Source: Arthrobacter sp. M4
Lineage (GTDB): Bacteria > Actinomycetota > Actinomycetes > Actinomycetales > Micrococcaceae
Length of the DNA: 64,000 bases
NCBI RefSeq assembly: GCF_020251205.1
Contig: NZ_JAIWYX010000004.1
Location: 186,001-250,000 of the forward strand
Direction of reading: 5' to 3'
The notes under the pieces are model-generated. The model searched no databases and had not been told where the DNA came from. It saw nothing but the letters and a program-made list of their open reading frames with translations. The first letter of the stretch is position 1, and every line of letters begins with the position of its first letter. The translations under genes and the position numbers were made by a program. This document shows, in pieces, positions 23,657 through 32,757 of this stretch.

Positions 23657-23681
23657 TTCACAGATCGGAACACCCTGTGAA
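23657..23681. promoter_or_regulatory. Candidate DeoR operator between divergent genes
   Basis: TTCACAG (23657-23663) and CTGTGAA (23675-23681) form a perfect 7-bp inverted repeat with an 11-bp spacer. Outer near-repeats AACTTT/AAAGTT and ATCGCT/AGCGAT surround it. The position, 24 bp from the aldolase start and 57 bp from the regulator start, fits control of both. Confidence 0.6.
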
Positions 23682-23737
23682 AAGTTGTTAAACTGGTTGA
23701 GAGAGCGATAATGCAGGCATCAGGCCAGGAGGCGACA

Positions 23738-24538
23738 GTGAGCACACCGGTACGGCAACCCCTCATCCCGGAGCAACGACACCAGGAAATCCTGCGCCTG
23801 TTGCGCCGCGAAGGCGTGCTCAGCATTCGTCACCTCACGGACGCCATGAATGTCTCCCATATGACGGTCCGCCGCGACATCGCGGCACTCGAGGAGAGTG
23901 GGCAGGTACTCTCCGTCCAGGGTGGCGTGCGGTTGGCGGACTGGAGTGGCCAGGAGCCGCCGCGCGAGCGTGAGTCGCGCGCGCAATTGGAACTGCCCCG
24001 GAAACAGGCGATTGCTAGCCTGGCAGCGACTTTTGTGGAGGACGACATGGTGGTATTCCTCGACGCCGGGACCACCTGTCAGTCGGTGGTGCCCTATCTT
24101 GCAGATCGCAGGGACCTCACTGTGGTGACGAATGACTTCTATGTGGTGACCAGCCTGTTCGCGTACCCCAATGTGGAGACCATTCACACCGGTGGCGTTG
24201 TGGACGCATCGAGCGGCTCGAGCTCCGGTCGCCTGGCAGCCGAAACCGTCCGCGACATCAACCTGGATCTTTGTTTCATGAGCACCGGCACATGGAACAT
24301 GTCCCGGGGCGTGACCACTCCTTCAATGGACAAGGTTGAACTCAAGCTGGCTGCCATGGAAGCTGCATCCAACTGCTACCTGCTTGCGGACAGCACCAAG
24401 TTCGGGACATTCGCCAAGTTCCGCGTGACGCCGTTGGACAAACTGGATGCCGTGGTCACGGACAACGAGTTGCCGGAGGAAATGCAGGAGAACATCCGCG
24501 AGCTTGGCGTAGAGGTGCACATCGCGCAGGCCGGTTGA
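23738..24538 (+). CDS. DeoR-family transcriptional regulator
   Basis: 266-aa sugar-metabolism regulator. The DeoR-type helix-turn-helix is RHQEILRLLRREGVLSIRHL followed by DAMNVSHMTVRRDIAALE. The effector domain has FLDAGTTCQSVVPYLADR, TVVTNDFYVV and LLADSTKFG, the sugar-phosphate-binding signature of the family. GTG 23738 has AGGAGG five bases upstream and is preferred over ATG 23711. It probably represses the divergent aldolase-transporter operon and itself. Confidence 0.9.
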   Translation: MSTPVRQPLIPEQRHQEILRLLRREGVLSIRHLTDAMNVSHMTVRRDIAALEESGQVLSVQGGVRLADWSGQEPPRERESRAQLELPRKQAIASLAATFVEDDMVVFLDAGTTCQSVVPYLADRRDLTVVTNDFYVVTSLFAYPNVETIHTGGVVDASSGSSSGRLAAETVRDINLDLCFMSTGTWNMSRGVTTPSMDKVELKLAAMEAASNCYLLADSTKFGTFAKFRVTPLDKLDAVVTDNELPEEMQENIRELGVEVHIAQAG

Positions 24539-24596
24539 GCGGTGACGGGTGAGCGGAGAGAAGTAGCCGGAAGTATCCAGGCCTTCCTTCATCGAA

Positions 24597-24645
24597 TTGC
24601 CCAAAAGGGTCGCTTTGAAACTTTCAAAGCGACCCTTTTGGGCAA
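24597..24645. terminator. Near-perfect 24-bp hairpin, bidirectional terminator
   Basis: Arms of 24 bp (CCCAAAAGGGTCGCTTTGAAA core) are exact complements around a single central base, between the stop codons of the DeoR gene and the convergent MBL gene. Confidence 0.85.
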
Positions 24646-24764
24646 ATGCATGAGGTTCAATCGAAGGGACGACGGTCGACCGCCGGGCATCGAGGTTGAC
24701 GCCAGCAAAAACGTTCGACGCCGGCACTCGCCCGAGTGCCGAGCGAACCGAAGTGCCTAAATCC

Positions 24765-25583
24765 TCAGTGGTGCTGGGGCTGCGTTTCCTTCAGCCGCTT
24801 GATAAACCAGCGGGACTGCTCAGGACCGTAAGGAAGCACGGGAATCGCCTTGGTGGCGTCCGACGGCATATCGCGGATGGATTGCCGGGCCTGCCGCACG
24901 GCCGTGGACATGGTGTCCGCCATGGTCTTCACGAATTGGTCGCTGCACGGCTGGCCATGGCCCGGGATCAGGAATTGATAACGGTGCCGCAGCGCGGAAA
25001 TGTGCCGCAGTGCGTCGGCCCAGTCCTCCGGGTACGAGTCTTCAAACGACGGGTGCGCACCCTGTTCCACAAGGTCCCCGGCGAAAAGCGTCGAGGGCGT
25101 CCCAACCAGCAGATCGCCGTCGGTGTGTCCACGGCCCAGATAGAAAAGGGTGGCGGTGAGTCCGCCAAGGTCCACCAGAACGGGCTGGTCCTTCACGATC
25201 GCGTTCGGAACCACAATTTCGACGGCGTCGCCCACGCCCGTTGCCATCTCAGGCTCGGCGCCGGAGACAAAGCGGCGCTGCGCGTCGCCGTCGTTGTCTA
25301 TTGCCGACGCACAGTTCTGGTGCGCCCAAAACTCTGTGGCGCCGTCGTCCGCGAAAACGGCGTTGCCGAAGTAGTGGTCGTAGTGGGCATGAGTGTTGAC
25401 CACCACCAGTGGAAGCTGGGTCTTTTGCCGGACGGCTGCCAGGATCTCCTTGCCTTGGCGGGGACCGCAACCGGTGTCGATCACCAAGGCGCGTTGACTA
25501 CCCACCACCAGGCCGGTGTTGAGGCGTTCTCCCGCGGTTTGCAGTACATAGGTATCCGTGCCGACTTCAAGCCAATCTGACAT
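24765..25583 (-). CDS. Metallo-beta-lactamase-fold hydrolase
   Basis: 272-aa MBL hydrolase with the metal motif THAHYDHYFGN, then GHTDGDLL, DLVEQG and IPGHGQPC. The closest recognised style is the quinoprotein-relay/SoxH-like or glyoxalase-II-like branch; the substrate is not readable. GGAG lies five bases before ATG 25583; the frame upstream (to 25661) has no site. No signal peptide, so cytoplasmic. Confidence 0.88.
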   Translation of the reverse strand: MSDWLEVGTDTYVLQTAGERLNTGLVVGSQRALVIDTGCGPRQGKEILAAVRQKTQLPLVVVNTHAHYDHYFGNAVFADDGATEFWAHQNCASAIDNDGDAQRRFVSGAEPEMATGVGDAVEIVVPNAIVKDQPVLVDLGGLTATLFYLGRGHTDGDLLVGTPSTLFAGDLVEQGAHPSFEDSYPEDWADALRHISALRHRYQFLIPGHGQPCSDQFVKTMADTMSTAVRQARQSIRDMPSDATKAIPVLPYGPEQSRWFIKRLKETQPQHH

Positions 25584-25767
25584 TGTCACTCCGCATCCAA
25601 ACGTTCTTCGGCAATATTCAGGCCTCGATTGTATCCACGGAAGTCTGGTGAAACCCTGCACTGCACGCCCATAATTGCCCCTACACAGGGTCGGCGTCTG
25701 CAGGCTCCGTTACGCATGAGTGGGGGTAACAGCCGTGAGTGCCTCACGGCTTTAAGGGGGTAGAGAA

Positions 25768-26784
25768 GTGCGTTTTTCGAAGCTTTGGAGCCTGTTCGCC
25801 ATCCTGGTTGTTGCGTTCGGTGTGATGCTCGCGGGCATCCAGCCAGCCAATGCTGCACAGTCCAAACCGGCCAAGCCCGTTTCACCCAAGCCAGGGGCAA
25901 CGGCGCCCGCGGCGCCGCAGCTCTCGTCGGCCCGCCTCAGGTTCGGCGCGGTCACCAACGGCGGTCCGCTGTCGACGTCGGAAATCACGGAGGTGGCCAA
26001 CCTCGCGGGCGAGGTGCCGTCCATCGAGCTCTATTACAAGGACTTCGCCCAGCCCATACCGATCGCCGAACTCAATGCCGTCCGGTCAAGAGGCGCACTG
26101 TCGCTGGTGACGTGGGAGCCGTGGACGTGGGGTGGGGCACCGGTGAACCAGCCCGCGTACTCCCTGGACCGAGTGACCGCCGGCGATTTCGACGCCCACA
26201 TCACCCAGTGGGGCAATGGCCTGCGTGATTGGGGCTACCCTGTGATGCTCCGCTTCGCGCACGAAATGAACGGCAATTGGTACCCGTGGGCCGAGGGCGT
26301 CAACGGCAACGAGGCCGGGGACTATGTGGCAGCGTGGCGGCACGTGCACGACGTGGTGGCCGCGACCGGTGCCACGAATGTGCAGTGGGTGTGGGCTCCT
26401 AATGTTCCGTATTGGGGCTCCACTCCCCTTTCTGGTCTTTATCCGGGAAGCGCATACGTGGACATAGTGGGGCTCGATGGGTACAACTGGGGCACGTCAC
26501 AGTCGTGGAGTGTGTGGACTTCGCCGCAGGACCTCTTCGGCCAAGGCCTCTCCGAGCTCAGGACGTTGGCCCCGGGCAAGCAGATCCTGATCACAGAAAC
26601 CGCTTCCAGTGAACTCGGCGGTTCCAAAGCCGACTGGAACACAGTCCTCGTCTCCTACCTCAACGCCCAACCGGACGTCACGGGCTTCGTGTGGTTCCAC
26701 TTGAACAAGGAAGTCGACTGGAGGATCAACAGCAGCCCAGCCTCGGCGAGCGCCCTGGCCGCCGCGCTGGCAGCGCGGAGGTAA
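25768..26784 (+). CDS. Secreted GH26-like glycoside hydrolase (beta-mannanase type)
   Basis: 338 aa with a signal peptide (SLFAILVVAFGVMLAG, cleavage near NAA) and an Ala/Pro/Lys linker. The catalytic domain has the GH26 acid/base in MLRFAHEMNGNWYPW and the nucleophile in ILITETASSE, on a TIM-barrel pattern (SLVTWEPWTWG, VQWVWAPN, DIVGLDGYNW). The start is GTG 25768 with GGGGGTAGAG upstream. GH26 enzymes act mainly on beta-mannan or mixed beta-glucan; which one cannot be said. Convergent with the first Ser/Thr kinase. Confidence 0.85.
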   Translation: MRFSKLWSLFAILVVAFGVMLAGIQPANAAQSKPAKPVSPKPGATAPAAPQLSSARLRFGAVTNGGPLSTSEITEVANLAGEVPSIELYYKDFAQPIPIAELNAVRSRGALSLVTWEPWTWGGAPVNQPAYSLDRVTAGDFDAHITQWGNGLRDWGYPVMLRFAHEMNGNWYPWAEGVNGNEAGDYVAAWRHVHDVVAATGATNVQWVWAPNVPYWGSTPLSGLYPGSAYVDIVGLDGYNWGTSQSWSVWTSPQDLFGQGLSELRTLAPGKQILITETASSELGGSKADWNTVLVSYLNAQPDVTGFVWFHLNKEVDWRINSSPASASALAAALAARR

Positions 26785-26835
26785 GGGCCCGACGTCGAAA
26801 CTCGCGCCGGATGGGTGCGGCACCGAAGAGGGAGC

Positions 26836-28164
26836 TCAGTCCTGTTTGCCCTTGCCTTTGCCGCCGTCGTCGCCGGGTGTTGATTTTCCCTTGTCGCGCG
26901 GGGTGGGAACTTCGACGGTCTGGACTGGCCCTGGCACCACCACCGTCTGCACTGGCGACGGCGTGTTGCTGGGCGTTCCGGTGGGGATCGGGCTGGTCGG
27001 GCCAGCAGCTGGTCCTTGGAGGAGAGCCGCAACCGAAAGCGCCGCGGCCACGACTGTAGTCACAAGGGCAGCAGCGATGGTGATTCGCTTGCGTCGGCTG
27101 ATGGCGGCCATCCAGGGGGTCCCGGCGCGGCCGGGAGGCGGCGACGGCACGGCGGAGCCAGCCATCTGCGACCCGGCAGGTACAGGTACACCAGCAGGTA
27201 CACGGGCAGGCTGCGGAGGCCTCGTCGGGTGGTTGGTGGGCAGCTTCGCCGTCGGGGCCAGGAACGGGACCTTGGCCGGCATCGGCGGCAGGACCACCGT
27301 CGGTCCGGCCATCTCCGGCTGTACTGGAAGGCCTTGAAGAGTCGATGCGACCACCGCGGCTGTTGGCCTGTTTTCCGGGTTGAGGTCAGTCATTGCGGCA
27401 AGGATTTCGCTGACTTGTGGCGTCAGCCCGGAAGGAATGATCGGTGCCCGATGAAGCCGGGCAGCGGCGGACTCCACAGGCGTGCCAGGGTATTCGGTTC
27501 GTCCGGTGAGGCATTCCAGAAGGACTAGTGCGAGCGAGTACATGTCGCTGGCTGGCGTCAGGGCAATGCCCCGTGCCTGCTCGGGGCTGAGGTAGTTGGC
27601 GGTGCCTACCGTCATCCCTGTGGCCGTCAGGCGGTGGCCTTCCACAATGCGCGCGATGCCAAAGTCTGCCAGTTTCACGCCGATGTTTCCGGCACTCTGC
27701 TGCGTTAGCAGGATATTGGCTGGCTTGATGTCGCGGTGGATGACGCCCTTTGCGTGCACCTGTTCCAAGGCGCTGGCCAACTGTGCACCCATGCGGACTG
27801 TCTCTTCAGGGGTGAGCGGACCTTCCGCGATTCGCGCCCGCAGGTCCCTGCCTGGGACCAATTCCATAACCAGGAATGCCCGGGGAAATGCTGGGTCGCG
27901 GGTGTCGGTTCCGGCGTCAAACAACCGCACCAGGCAAGGGTGGTCAAAACCGGCAAGGAGGCGCATCTCGGTTTCTTGGCGCAGCCTGAAATCCTCGTCG
28001 CCAGTCCCCGCAGAGAACAGCTTCACAGCGACGTCGCGGTGAAGCAGTTCGTCCTTAGCCCGGTAGACAGCGGCCATGCCGCCCCTGCCGATCAGCCCTT
28101 CAAGGCGGTAACGGCCTGCCAGCGGGGCGCCGTGGTCGGAGTCGGAAAGGGGGGTTTCCGTCAC
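26836..28164 (-). CDS. Membrane Ser/Thr protein kinase, copy A
   Basis: 442-aa Hanks-type kinase. Gly loop GRGGMAAVYRAKD, VAVKLF with the ATP Lys, catalytic loop HRDIKPANILL, DFGIAR and the activation segment GTANYLSPEQARG are all present by residue 210. A Pro-rich juxtamembrane stretch and one membrane segment (IAAALVTTVVAAALSVAALL, about 355-375) lead to a short outside tail with VVVPGPVQTVEVP and a Lys/Gly-rich end. It has no PASTA domains. GTG 28164 has GGAGGGGAGCGGA upstream, almost the same leader as copy B. Confidence 0.93.
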   Translation of the reverse strand: MTETPLSDSDHGAPLAGRYRLEGLIGRGGMAAVYRAKDELLHRDVAVKLFSAGTGDEDFRLRQETEMRLLAGFDHPCLVRLFDAGTDTRDPAFPRAFLVMELVPGRDLRARIAEGPLTPEETVRMGAQLASALEQVHAKGVIHRDIKPANILLTQQSAGNIGVKLADFGIARIVEGHRLTATGMTVGTANYLSPEQARGIALTPASDMYSLALVLLECLTGRTEYPGTPVESAAARLHRAPIIPSGLTPQVSEILAAMTDLNPENRPTAAVVASTLQGLPVQPEMAGPTVVLPPMPAKVPFLAPTAKLPTNHPTRPPQPARVPAGVPVPAGSQMAGSAVPSPPPGRAGTPWMAAISRRKRITIAAALVTTVVAAALSVAALLQGPAAGPTSPIPTGTPSNTPSPVQTVVVPGPVQTVEVPTPRDKGKSTPGDDGGKGKGKQD

Positions 28165-28453
28165 TCCGCTCCCCTCCGCCCTGCCGCACTCGCCAAACCT
28201 GCCTCACCTATCAGAGGGGAGGGCCCATCTGACTATAGCCGAGGGAGGAAAGGGGCGGTTGCATATGTACGCGAATTTAGGAGACACACGCGAGCACAAC
28301 GTCAGTCCTGGTGAACGCGTCTTCAAAGCCAGTGATTTTCAAGCTGTGTCGAGGGCCCTAGGTCCGTTAAGTAGCCGGGACTAATGTTGAAATTGGAGGC
28401 GAGTTCGCGCGGCGTCCTCACATTTTCACCAAGTGGATGCGACGTGAAACACG

Positions 28454-28696
28454 ATGGATCAGTCATCACTTATTGGCTTCGCCCAAATCTACCTAGTGGC
28501 AATGCTGGTTGCATTCCTACTTGCCTTGCCCTTCATTCTGCTTTTCGTTGTTCTCCTCATCGTCGGAGGTGCTGTGCGGCTCGTGTTCGCCCTCCTGAAT
28601 GCACTTAGCAGGGCGCTGCTGCATGAGCCCAGGCCCAGGGAACGAAAGAGAAGACCGCACACCGGGCATTCCGGGACACCTAGGCTTTCCCCATAA
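28454..28696 (+). CDS. Small membrane protein between the kinase genes
   Basis: 80-aa frame with one long or two short hydrophobic segments (AQIYLVAMLVAFLLALPFIL and FVVLLIVGGAVRLVFALL) and a strongly basic tail (PRPRERKRRP). No clear ribosome site and no family recognised. The composition favours a real membrane peptide. The preceding 28165-28453 holds only the kinase A promoter region. Confidence 0.5.
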   Translation: MDQSSLIGFAQIYLVAMLVAFLLALPFILLFVVLLIVGGAVRLVFALLNALSRALLHEPRPRERKRRPHTGHSGTPRLSP

Positions 28697-28714
28697 CTAG
28701 TGCGCCCTGTCGCC

Positions 28715-28875
28715 TTCGGTCCGCGGCGCGTGCCGCCCTCCGAGGCGCGTGCCGCCCTCCGAGGCGCGTGGCGCCGTCCGAGGCGCGTGCCGCCGCGGCG
28801 GGTGCGGTCCGAGGCGCGTGCGTCCGCGGCGCGTGCGGTCCGCGGCGCTTGCCGTCCGCGGCGCGAACGACGACG
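28715..28875. repeat. GC-rich 17-19 bp imperfect tandem repeat
   Basis: About eight degenerate copies of CCGAGGCGCGTGCCGCC lie in the gap before the kinase B stop codon. No gene is evident here; it could be a noncoding expansion. Confidence 0.6.
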
Positions 28876-28899
28876 GCTAGCCGCCTTAGGCGTCCGCCT

Positions 28900-30333
28900 T
28901 CAGTCCTGCTTTCCCTTGGCTTTGCCATTTCCGTTGCCAGGGTTATCGGTTGGCTTTCCCTTCCGCTCCTGTTGTAAGGGGACTTCGACGGTCTGGACTG
29001 GGCCTGGCACCACAACAGGCTCTGCCGGTGCTTCCTCTGCCGGTGCTGGCACCACCATGGTCTCCACCGGCGTCGGCTGATTGCTCGGCACCTCATTGGA
29101 TGGGGAAGGGCTAACTGGACTGGCCGCTGGTGCTTGAAGGAGGAAGGCAACCAAGGACAGCGCGGCAACCACCATTGCGGCAAAAAGGACTGCGGTGGCA
29201 GCCATTCGACTGCGCCGGCTGATTGCGCTCTTACGGGCTGTAGCGGCCACTGCAGCGGCCTTCCGTGGAGTCACGTCCATCCGCGGAGCTGCGCCGCCAT
29301 TGGCTGCACCTGCAGGACCGGACGATTGTGCCCGGGAAGGGAAGCCAGCCAACTGGGACCCGGCAGGGACGCCGGAAGCAGGCAGTGTTGTCGCGTGGTC
29401 AGCGGACAGTTTCGCTGTTGGGCCCATGATCGGAATGTTGGCCGGCCTCGGCGGCACCACTACCGTTGGTTTAGTCGTCCGACGCTCTGCGGGCATGGCC
29501 TGAAGAGTGGACGCAACCACGGCAGCGGTCGGCCTGTTTTCCGGGTCTATGTCCGTCATGGCAGCAAGGAGTTCGCCAAATTCAGCGCTTAGTCCGGAAG
29601 GAATTGCGGGAGCCCGGTGAAACCGTGCCGAGGCCGATTCCATGGGCATCCCGGGATATTCGACTTGCCCTTTGAGGCATTCCAAAAGGACCAGGGCGAG
29701 CGAGTAGATATCGCTGGCTGGCGTCAGGCCCGTTCCCATCGCCTGCTCGGGGCTGAGATAGTGCGCCGTACCCACCGTCACCCCAGTGGCCGTCAGCCGG
29801 TGTCCCTCATTAGTTCGGGCAGTGCCAAAATCGGCCAGTTTCGCGTCGCGTTTTCCAGCAGGGTCTTCGGTCAGCAGGATATTGGCTGGCTTGATGTCAC
29901 GGTGGATTATGCCTTTTGCATGCACCAGCTCAAGCGCGCTGGCGAGCTGTGCCCCTAACCGGGCTGTCTCCTCGGCTGTGAGGGGACCTTTTGCGATATG
30001 TGCCCTCAGGTCGCTGCCGGAAACCAGTTCCATAACAAGGAATGCTCGGGGAAATGCAGGATCGCGGATATCCGTTCCGGCGTCGAACAGGCGCACCAAG
30101 CCAGGGTGGTCGAATTCTGCCAGGAGCCGCATCTCGTTTTCCTGGCGCAAGCGGAAATCCTCGTCGTCCACGGGCCCGGCGGGAAACAACTTCACAGCAA
30201 CGTCGCGGCCCAGCAGTTCGTCCTTGGCACGGTAGACGGCAGCCATGCCGCCCCTGCCGATCAGCTCGTCAATCCTGTAACGGTCCGCCAGCAAGGCGCC
30301 GTTGTCGGTGTTCGCGAGGGGTGCCTGTGTCAC
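28900..30333 (-). CDS. Membrane Ser/Thr protein kinase, copy B
   Basis: 477-aa Hanks-type kinase, clearly paralogous to the copy 0.7 kb downstream: GRGGMAAVYRAKDELLGRDV, HRDIKPANILL, DFGTAR and GTAHYLSPEQAMG. A long Ala/Pro linker precedes one membrane segment (AATAVLFAAMVVAALSLVAF). The outside tail again carries VVVPGPVQTVEVP and ends in a Gly/Asn/Lys-rich stretch. PASTA repeats are absent. The start is GTG 30333 with AAAGGAGAGCGGA upstream; the frame open to 30390 has no site. Confidence 0.93.
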   Translation of the reverse strand: MTQAPLANTDNGALLADRYRIDELIGRGGMAAVYRAKDELLGRDVAVKLFPAGPVDDEDFRLRQENEMRLLAEFDHPGLVRLFDAGTDIRDPAFPRAFLVMELVSGSDLRAHIAKGPLTAEETARLGAQLASALELVHAKGIIHRDIKPANILLTEDPAGKRDAKLADFGTARTNEGHRLTATGVTVGTAHYLSPEQAMGTGLTPASDIYSLALVLLECLKGQVEYPGMPMESASARFHRAPAIPSGLSAEFGELLAAMTDIDPENRPTAAVVASTLQAMPAERRTTKPTVVVPPRPANIPIMGPTAKLSADHATTLPASGVPAGSQLAGFPSRAQSSGPAGAANGGAAPRMDVTPRKAAAVAATARKSAISRRSRMAATAVLFAAMVVAALSLVAFLLQAPAASPVSPSPSNEVPSNQPTPVETMVVPAPAEEAPAEPVVVPGPVQTVEVPLQQERKGKPTDNPGNGNGKAKGKQD

Positions 30334-30446
30334 TCCGCTCTCCTTTTGCCTGCCGTAGTCACCGAATCCGCACCCCACAACGGTTCGCAAGGACCAATCG
30401 GGAAAGGCCGATTGACGCTTGGTTCAACTGCTGAGGGACAAAACGG

Positions 30447-30481
30447 GCCGGGCACGGTCCAAATGGGTAACCGTGCCCGGC
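30447..30481 (-). terminator. Intrinsic terminator of the small secreted protein gene
   Basis: 12-bp stem GCCGGGCACGGT / ACCGTGCCCGGC with an 11-nt loop, followed on the minus strand by CCCGTTTTG. Confidence 0.8.
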
Positions 30482-30552
30482 TCGGGCGGCCACGGCTGGG
30501 CCATTCAATAACGAGACACCCCAGCACGTCTGACGAATAGTTCAAGCTCGGA

Positions 30553-31104
30553 TCAGAGTCCGAGCAGTCGGTTCAGTAGATTCACAATCCCCTGCAAACC
30601 CGTGCCTTGGTCCAGCAATCCAGCAAGGCTGCAGAGCAGGTTACCAAGCAGGTTTCCTGGTCCGGGCTGTGCCGTGATGGTCAGGTGCACCTGGTTCAGG
30701 TCAACCACCAGGCCAAGCAGATCAAGATGGAGCGGCCCAAGCGTTAGGTCGAGTATCGAGCAGGCTGCGTTGGACACTACATTTGTGACACCGACGCTGG
30801 TCACCGCGTTCGTGATCTGAGTGACGACTCCTGTTGCTGAAGTCAGCGTCCCATTGAAGACGCCTTGTGCCACCAACTGACCGTTCTGGACTACGAACTG
30901 CGTGATATTGAAGGTTCCGGCGAGCGTGCTGCCGTCGGGCAACACTTGATTGATGGTCACTGGTGCGGCGGTGGCCTGTGGCACCTGAACAGCTGCTGCC
31001 GGCCCCGCGGCCGGTTGGACGGCGGAAGCCGGAGCCGCGACGCCGATTAAAAACGATCCCATGAGGGCAAATGATGCTAATGGTGCAATTAATTTGGCCT
31101 TCAT
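30553..31104 (-). CDS. Secreted protein, unknown function
   Basis: 183-aa exported protein. Signal peptide KLIAPLASFALMGSFLIGVA with cleavage after ASA. The mature part has a beta-rich core (LPDGSTLAGTFNITQF, GVFNGTLT) and a Leu-rich end (LDLTLGPLHLDLLGLVVDLN, LLGNLLCSLAGLLD) with two cysteines that could pair. The type recurs in actinobacteria without assigned function. ATG 31104 has AGGAGG six bases upstream. Confidence 0.8.
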   Translation of the reverse strand: MKAKLIAPLASFALMGSFLIGVAAPASAVQPAAGPAAAVQVPQATAAPVTINQVLPDGSTLAGTFNITQFVVQNGQLVAQGVFNGTLTSATGVVTQITNAVTSVGVTNVVSNAACSILDLTLGPLHLDLLGLVVDLNQVHLTITAQPGPGNLLGNLLCSLAGLLDQGTGLQGIVNLLNRLLGL

Positions 31105-31412
31105 TGTGGTCCTCCTGAAGCGGGCAACCACTAAGGCGTCCTCGCCGTGGCACGTGCCCGTTTCTATTTGATGCGTTCGGATGATGTGGATGCGTTGTCC
31201 TTGGAGTGGACGGAGAGCCCAGTAACGAACCCGTAGAGGCGTTTAAGGGGCACTGCCCAGCCTAATAGTAAGTATGCTTATGGTCAACGTTTTGGGCTCG
31301 CTACACAGAACCTGAACAAGTCCTTGACACGCTGCCAATTCCCGTGTCGACTCGCTTCGCAGGCTATTCGTGGAGAAGAAGACAACAGGAATCAGACCAA
31401 GGAGAACCGAAG
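31105..31412. other. Intergenic region without a recognised gene
   Basis: 308 bp between divergent starts. It should hold two promoters. TTGACA at 31323 has no good -10, and TAAGTATGCTTA (31268-31279) is an imperfect palindrome. Nothing firmer is visible. Confidence 0.5.
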
Positions 31413-32027
31413 ATGAGCATGATCGTGGTGCAGGCGTTCACTACCCTCGACGGCGTAGTCCAGGCGGGCGGCGGCCCGGAGGAAGACCGCGAAGGCGGCT
31501 TCGAGCACGGCGGTTGGCAAGCCGGCTACGACGACGAAGAGGGCGGGGAAATCATCGCGGATTGGGAGAGCAGGACTGAGGCTTTGTTGCTCGGCCGCAA
31601 GACGTATGAAATCTTCGCGGACTCCTGGGGAATGTGGGATGAGAACGCCGAGGGCTTCCAGGGGGAGCTGACAAGGAGATACAACCGCATTCCGAAGTAC
31701 GTTGCCACGCGGACACTGACGGAGCTGGGCTGGAAGAACTCCCACCTCCTGGGCCCCGACGTTCCTGGGGCCGTGGAGAAAATACGTGCGGAGCCGGGCG
31801 GCGAGATCCGTGTGTGGGGAAGCACTCAACTGATCAGGACACTGGCCGAGCATGACCTGGTGGCTGAGTACCGACTCTTTGTCCACCCGCTTGTATTGGG
31901 GACGGGCAAGAAGCTCTTCTCCGACGGATTCCCGCTCACCAAGCTCGCACTGGCAGAGACCCGCTCCCTGCAATCCGGAATCCTGGTCAACATTTACCGG
32001 CGGGCGGAGGAAGCTGAAGGTATATAA
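31413..32027 (+). CDS. RibD C-terminal / dihydrofolate-reductase-fold protein
   Basis: 204-aa reductase-fold protein. VVQAFTTLDGVVQAGGG is the typical first strand and loop, LLLGRKTYEIFADSW follows, and RVWGSTQLIRTLAEHDLVAEYRLFVHPLVLGTGKKLF is the NADPH-site half. Such YyaP-like proteins are widespread with uncertain substrates. ATG 31413 has AAGGAG eight bases upstream. Confidence 0.9.
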   Translation: MSMIVVQAFTTLDGVVQAGGGPEEDREGGFEHGGWQAGYDDEEGGEIIADWESRTEALLLGRKTYEIFADSWGMWDENAEGFQGELTRRYNRIPKYVATRTLTELGWKNSHLLGPDVPGAVEKIRAEPGGEIRVWGSTQLIRTLAEHDLVAEYRLFVHPLVLGTGKKLFSDGFPLTKLALAETRSLQSGILVNIYRRAEEAEGI

Positions 32028-32041
32028 CGACGGCGGCAACT

Positions 32042-32092
32042 AACGACGGCGGCGCTGGTCGCGACGGCAGCGACGCCAGCGCCGTCGTCGTT
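32042..32092 (+). terminator. Hairpin after the RibD-like gene
   Basis: 17-bp stem with one mismatch (AACGACGGCGGCGCTGG and its partner ending at 32092), 15 bp after the stop. Confidence 0.6.
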
Positions 32093-32190
32093 GGTGCCGC
32101 CGTCATCTAATAATGATTGCTGGACAGGAGGGCCATTTGGCCTCACTCTGGTGGAAAGCTCTAGAAGTGGGGCCGGACCAGGAGGCTGTA

Positions 32191-32757
32191 ATGGCGATTT
32201 GGGCGACTTTCGGGCGAACGCTGCATCGACATCCGGCGGAGGTCCCGCAGCCACACCGGGAGTCAATCTCTTCGTCCGATCAGATCCGCAGCATGGTGGA
32301 GCCACGTTTGGCGGCGTTGGTGGGCGGCGTCGTCTCCGCGTTGCGGGCAGCGGGCCGGACGCCCGTACCCGTCACCGATGTCCATGGACGGCACTGGGCT
32401 CCGGCGTATGTGCTGGGAAGCCTGCACCCTGAGGCCGCTGTCCGTACGAGGGGCCTGGACCGGCAGGCTGTTGCGGACGTAGTCCTCGATGGGTCGGGGC
32501 GTCTGGCGCTTGACCACCCGGTGCTGATCACTGGCGGGGCGCTGCACCCTCTGCCAGTCAGCTGCCCCAGCCTGGCCGAGAGCTACGAGCACCTCATCCG
32601 CGGAGTCAGGATCGGCGACGAGCCGCTAGGTGGACCGATCTTCCTCAGCACCGACAGGGAACTGATGATCGCCAGGCCCTCTTTTGGGGCACGGCCATTG
32701 GACGAGTACCTCATCGGTCTCATTCAGCCCGCGGTGCATGTTGCCTCCGAGTCTTAA
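32191..32757 (+). CDS. Hypothetical protein
   Basis: 188-aa soluble protein, family not recognised. AGGAGG lies five bases before ATG 32191, better than ATG 32113. It has Pro/His/Arg-rich N-terminal residues, a helix-rich middle (MVEPRLAALVGGVVSALRAA) and a C-terminal segment GPIFLSTDRELMIARPSFG. Its last 4 bp overlap the last 4 bp of the convergent ppk2 gene. Confidence 0.65.
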   Translation: MAIWATFGRTLHRHPAEVPQPHRESISSSDQIRSMVEPRLAALVGGVVSALRAAGRTPVPVTDVHGRHWAPAYVLGSLHPEAAVRTRGLDRQAVADVVLDGSGRLALDHPVLITGGALHPLPVSCPSLAESYEHLIRGVRIGDEPLGGPIFLSTDRELMIARPSFGARPLDEYLIGLIQPAVHVASES

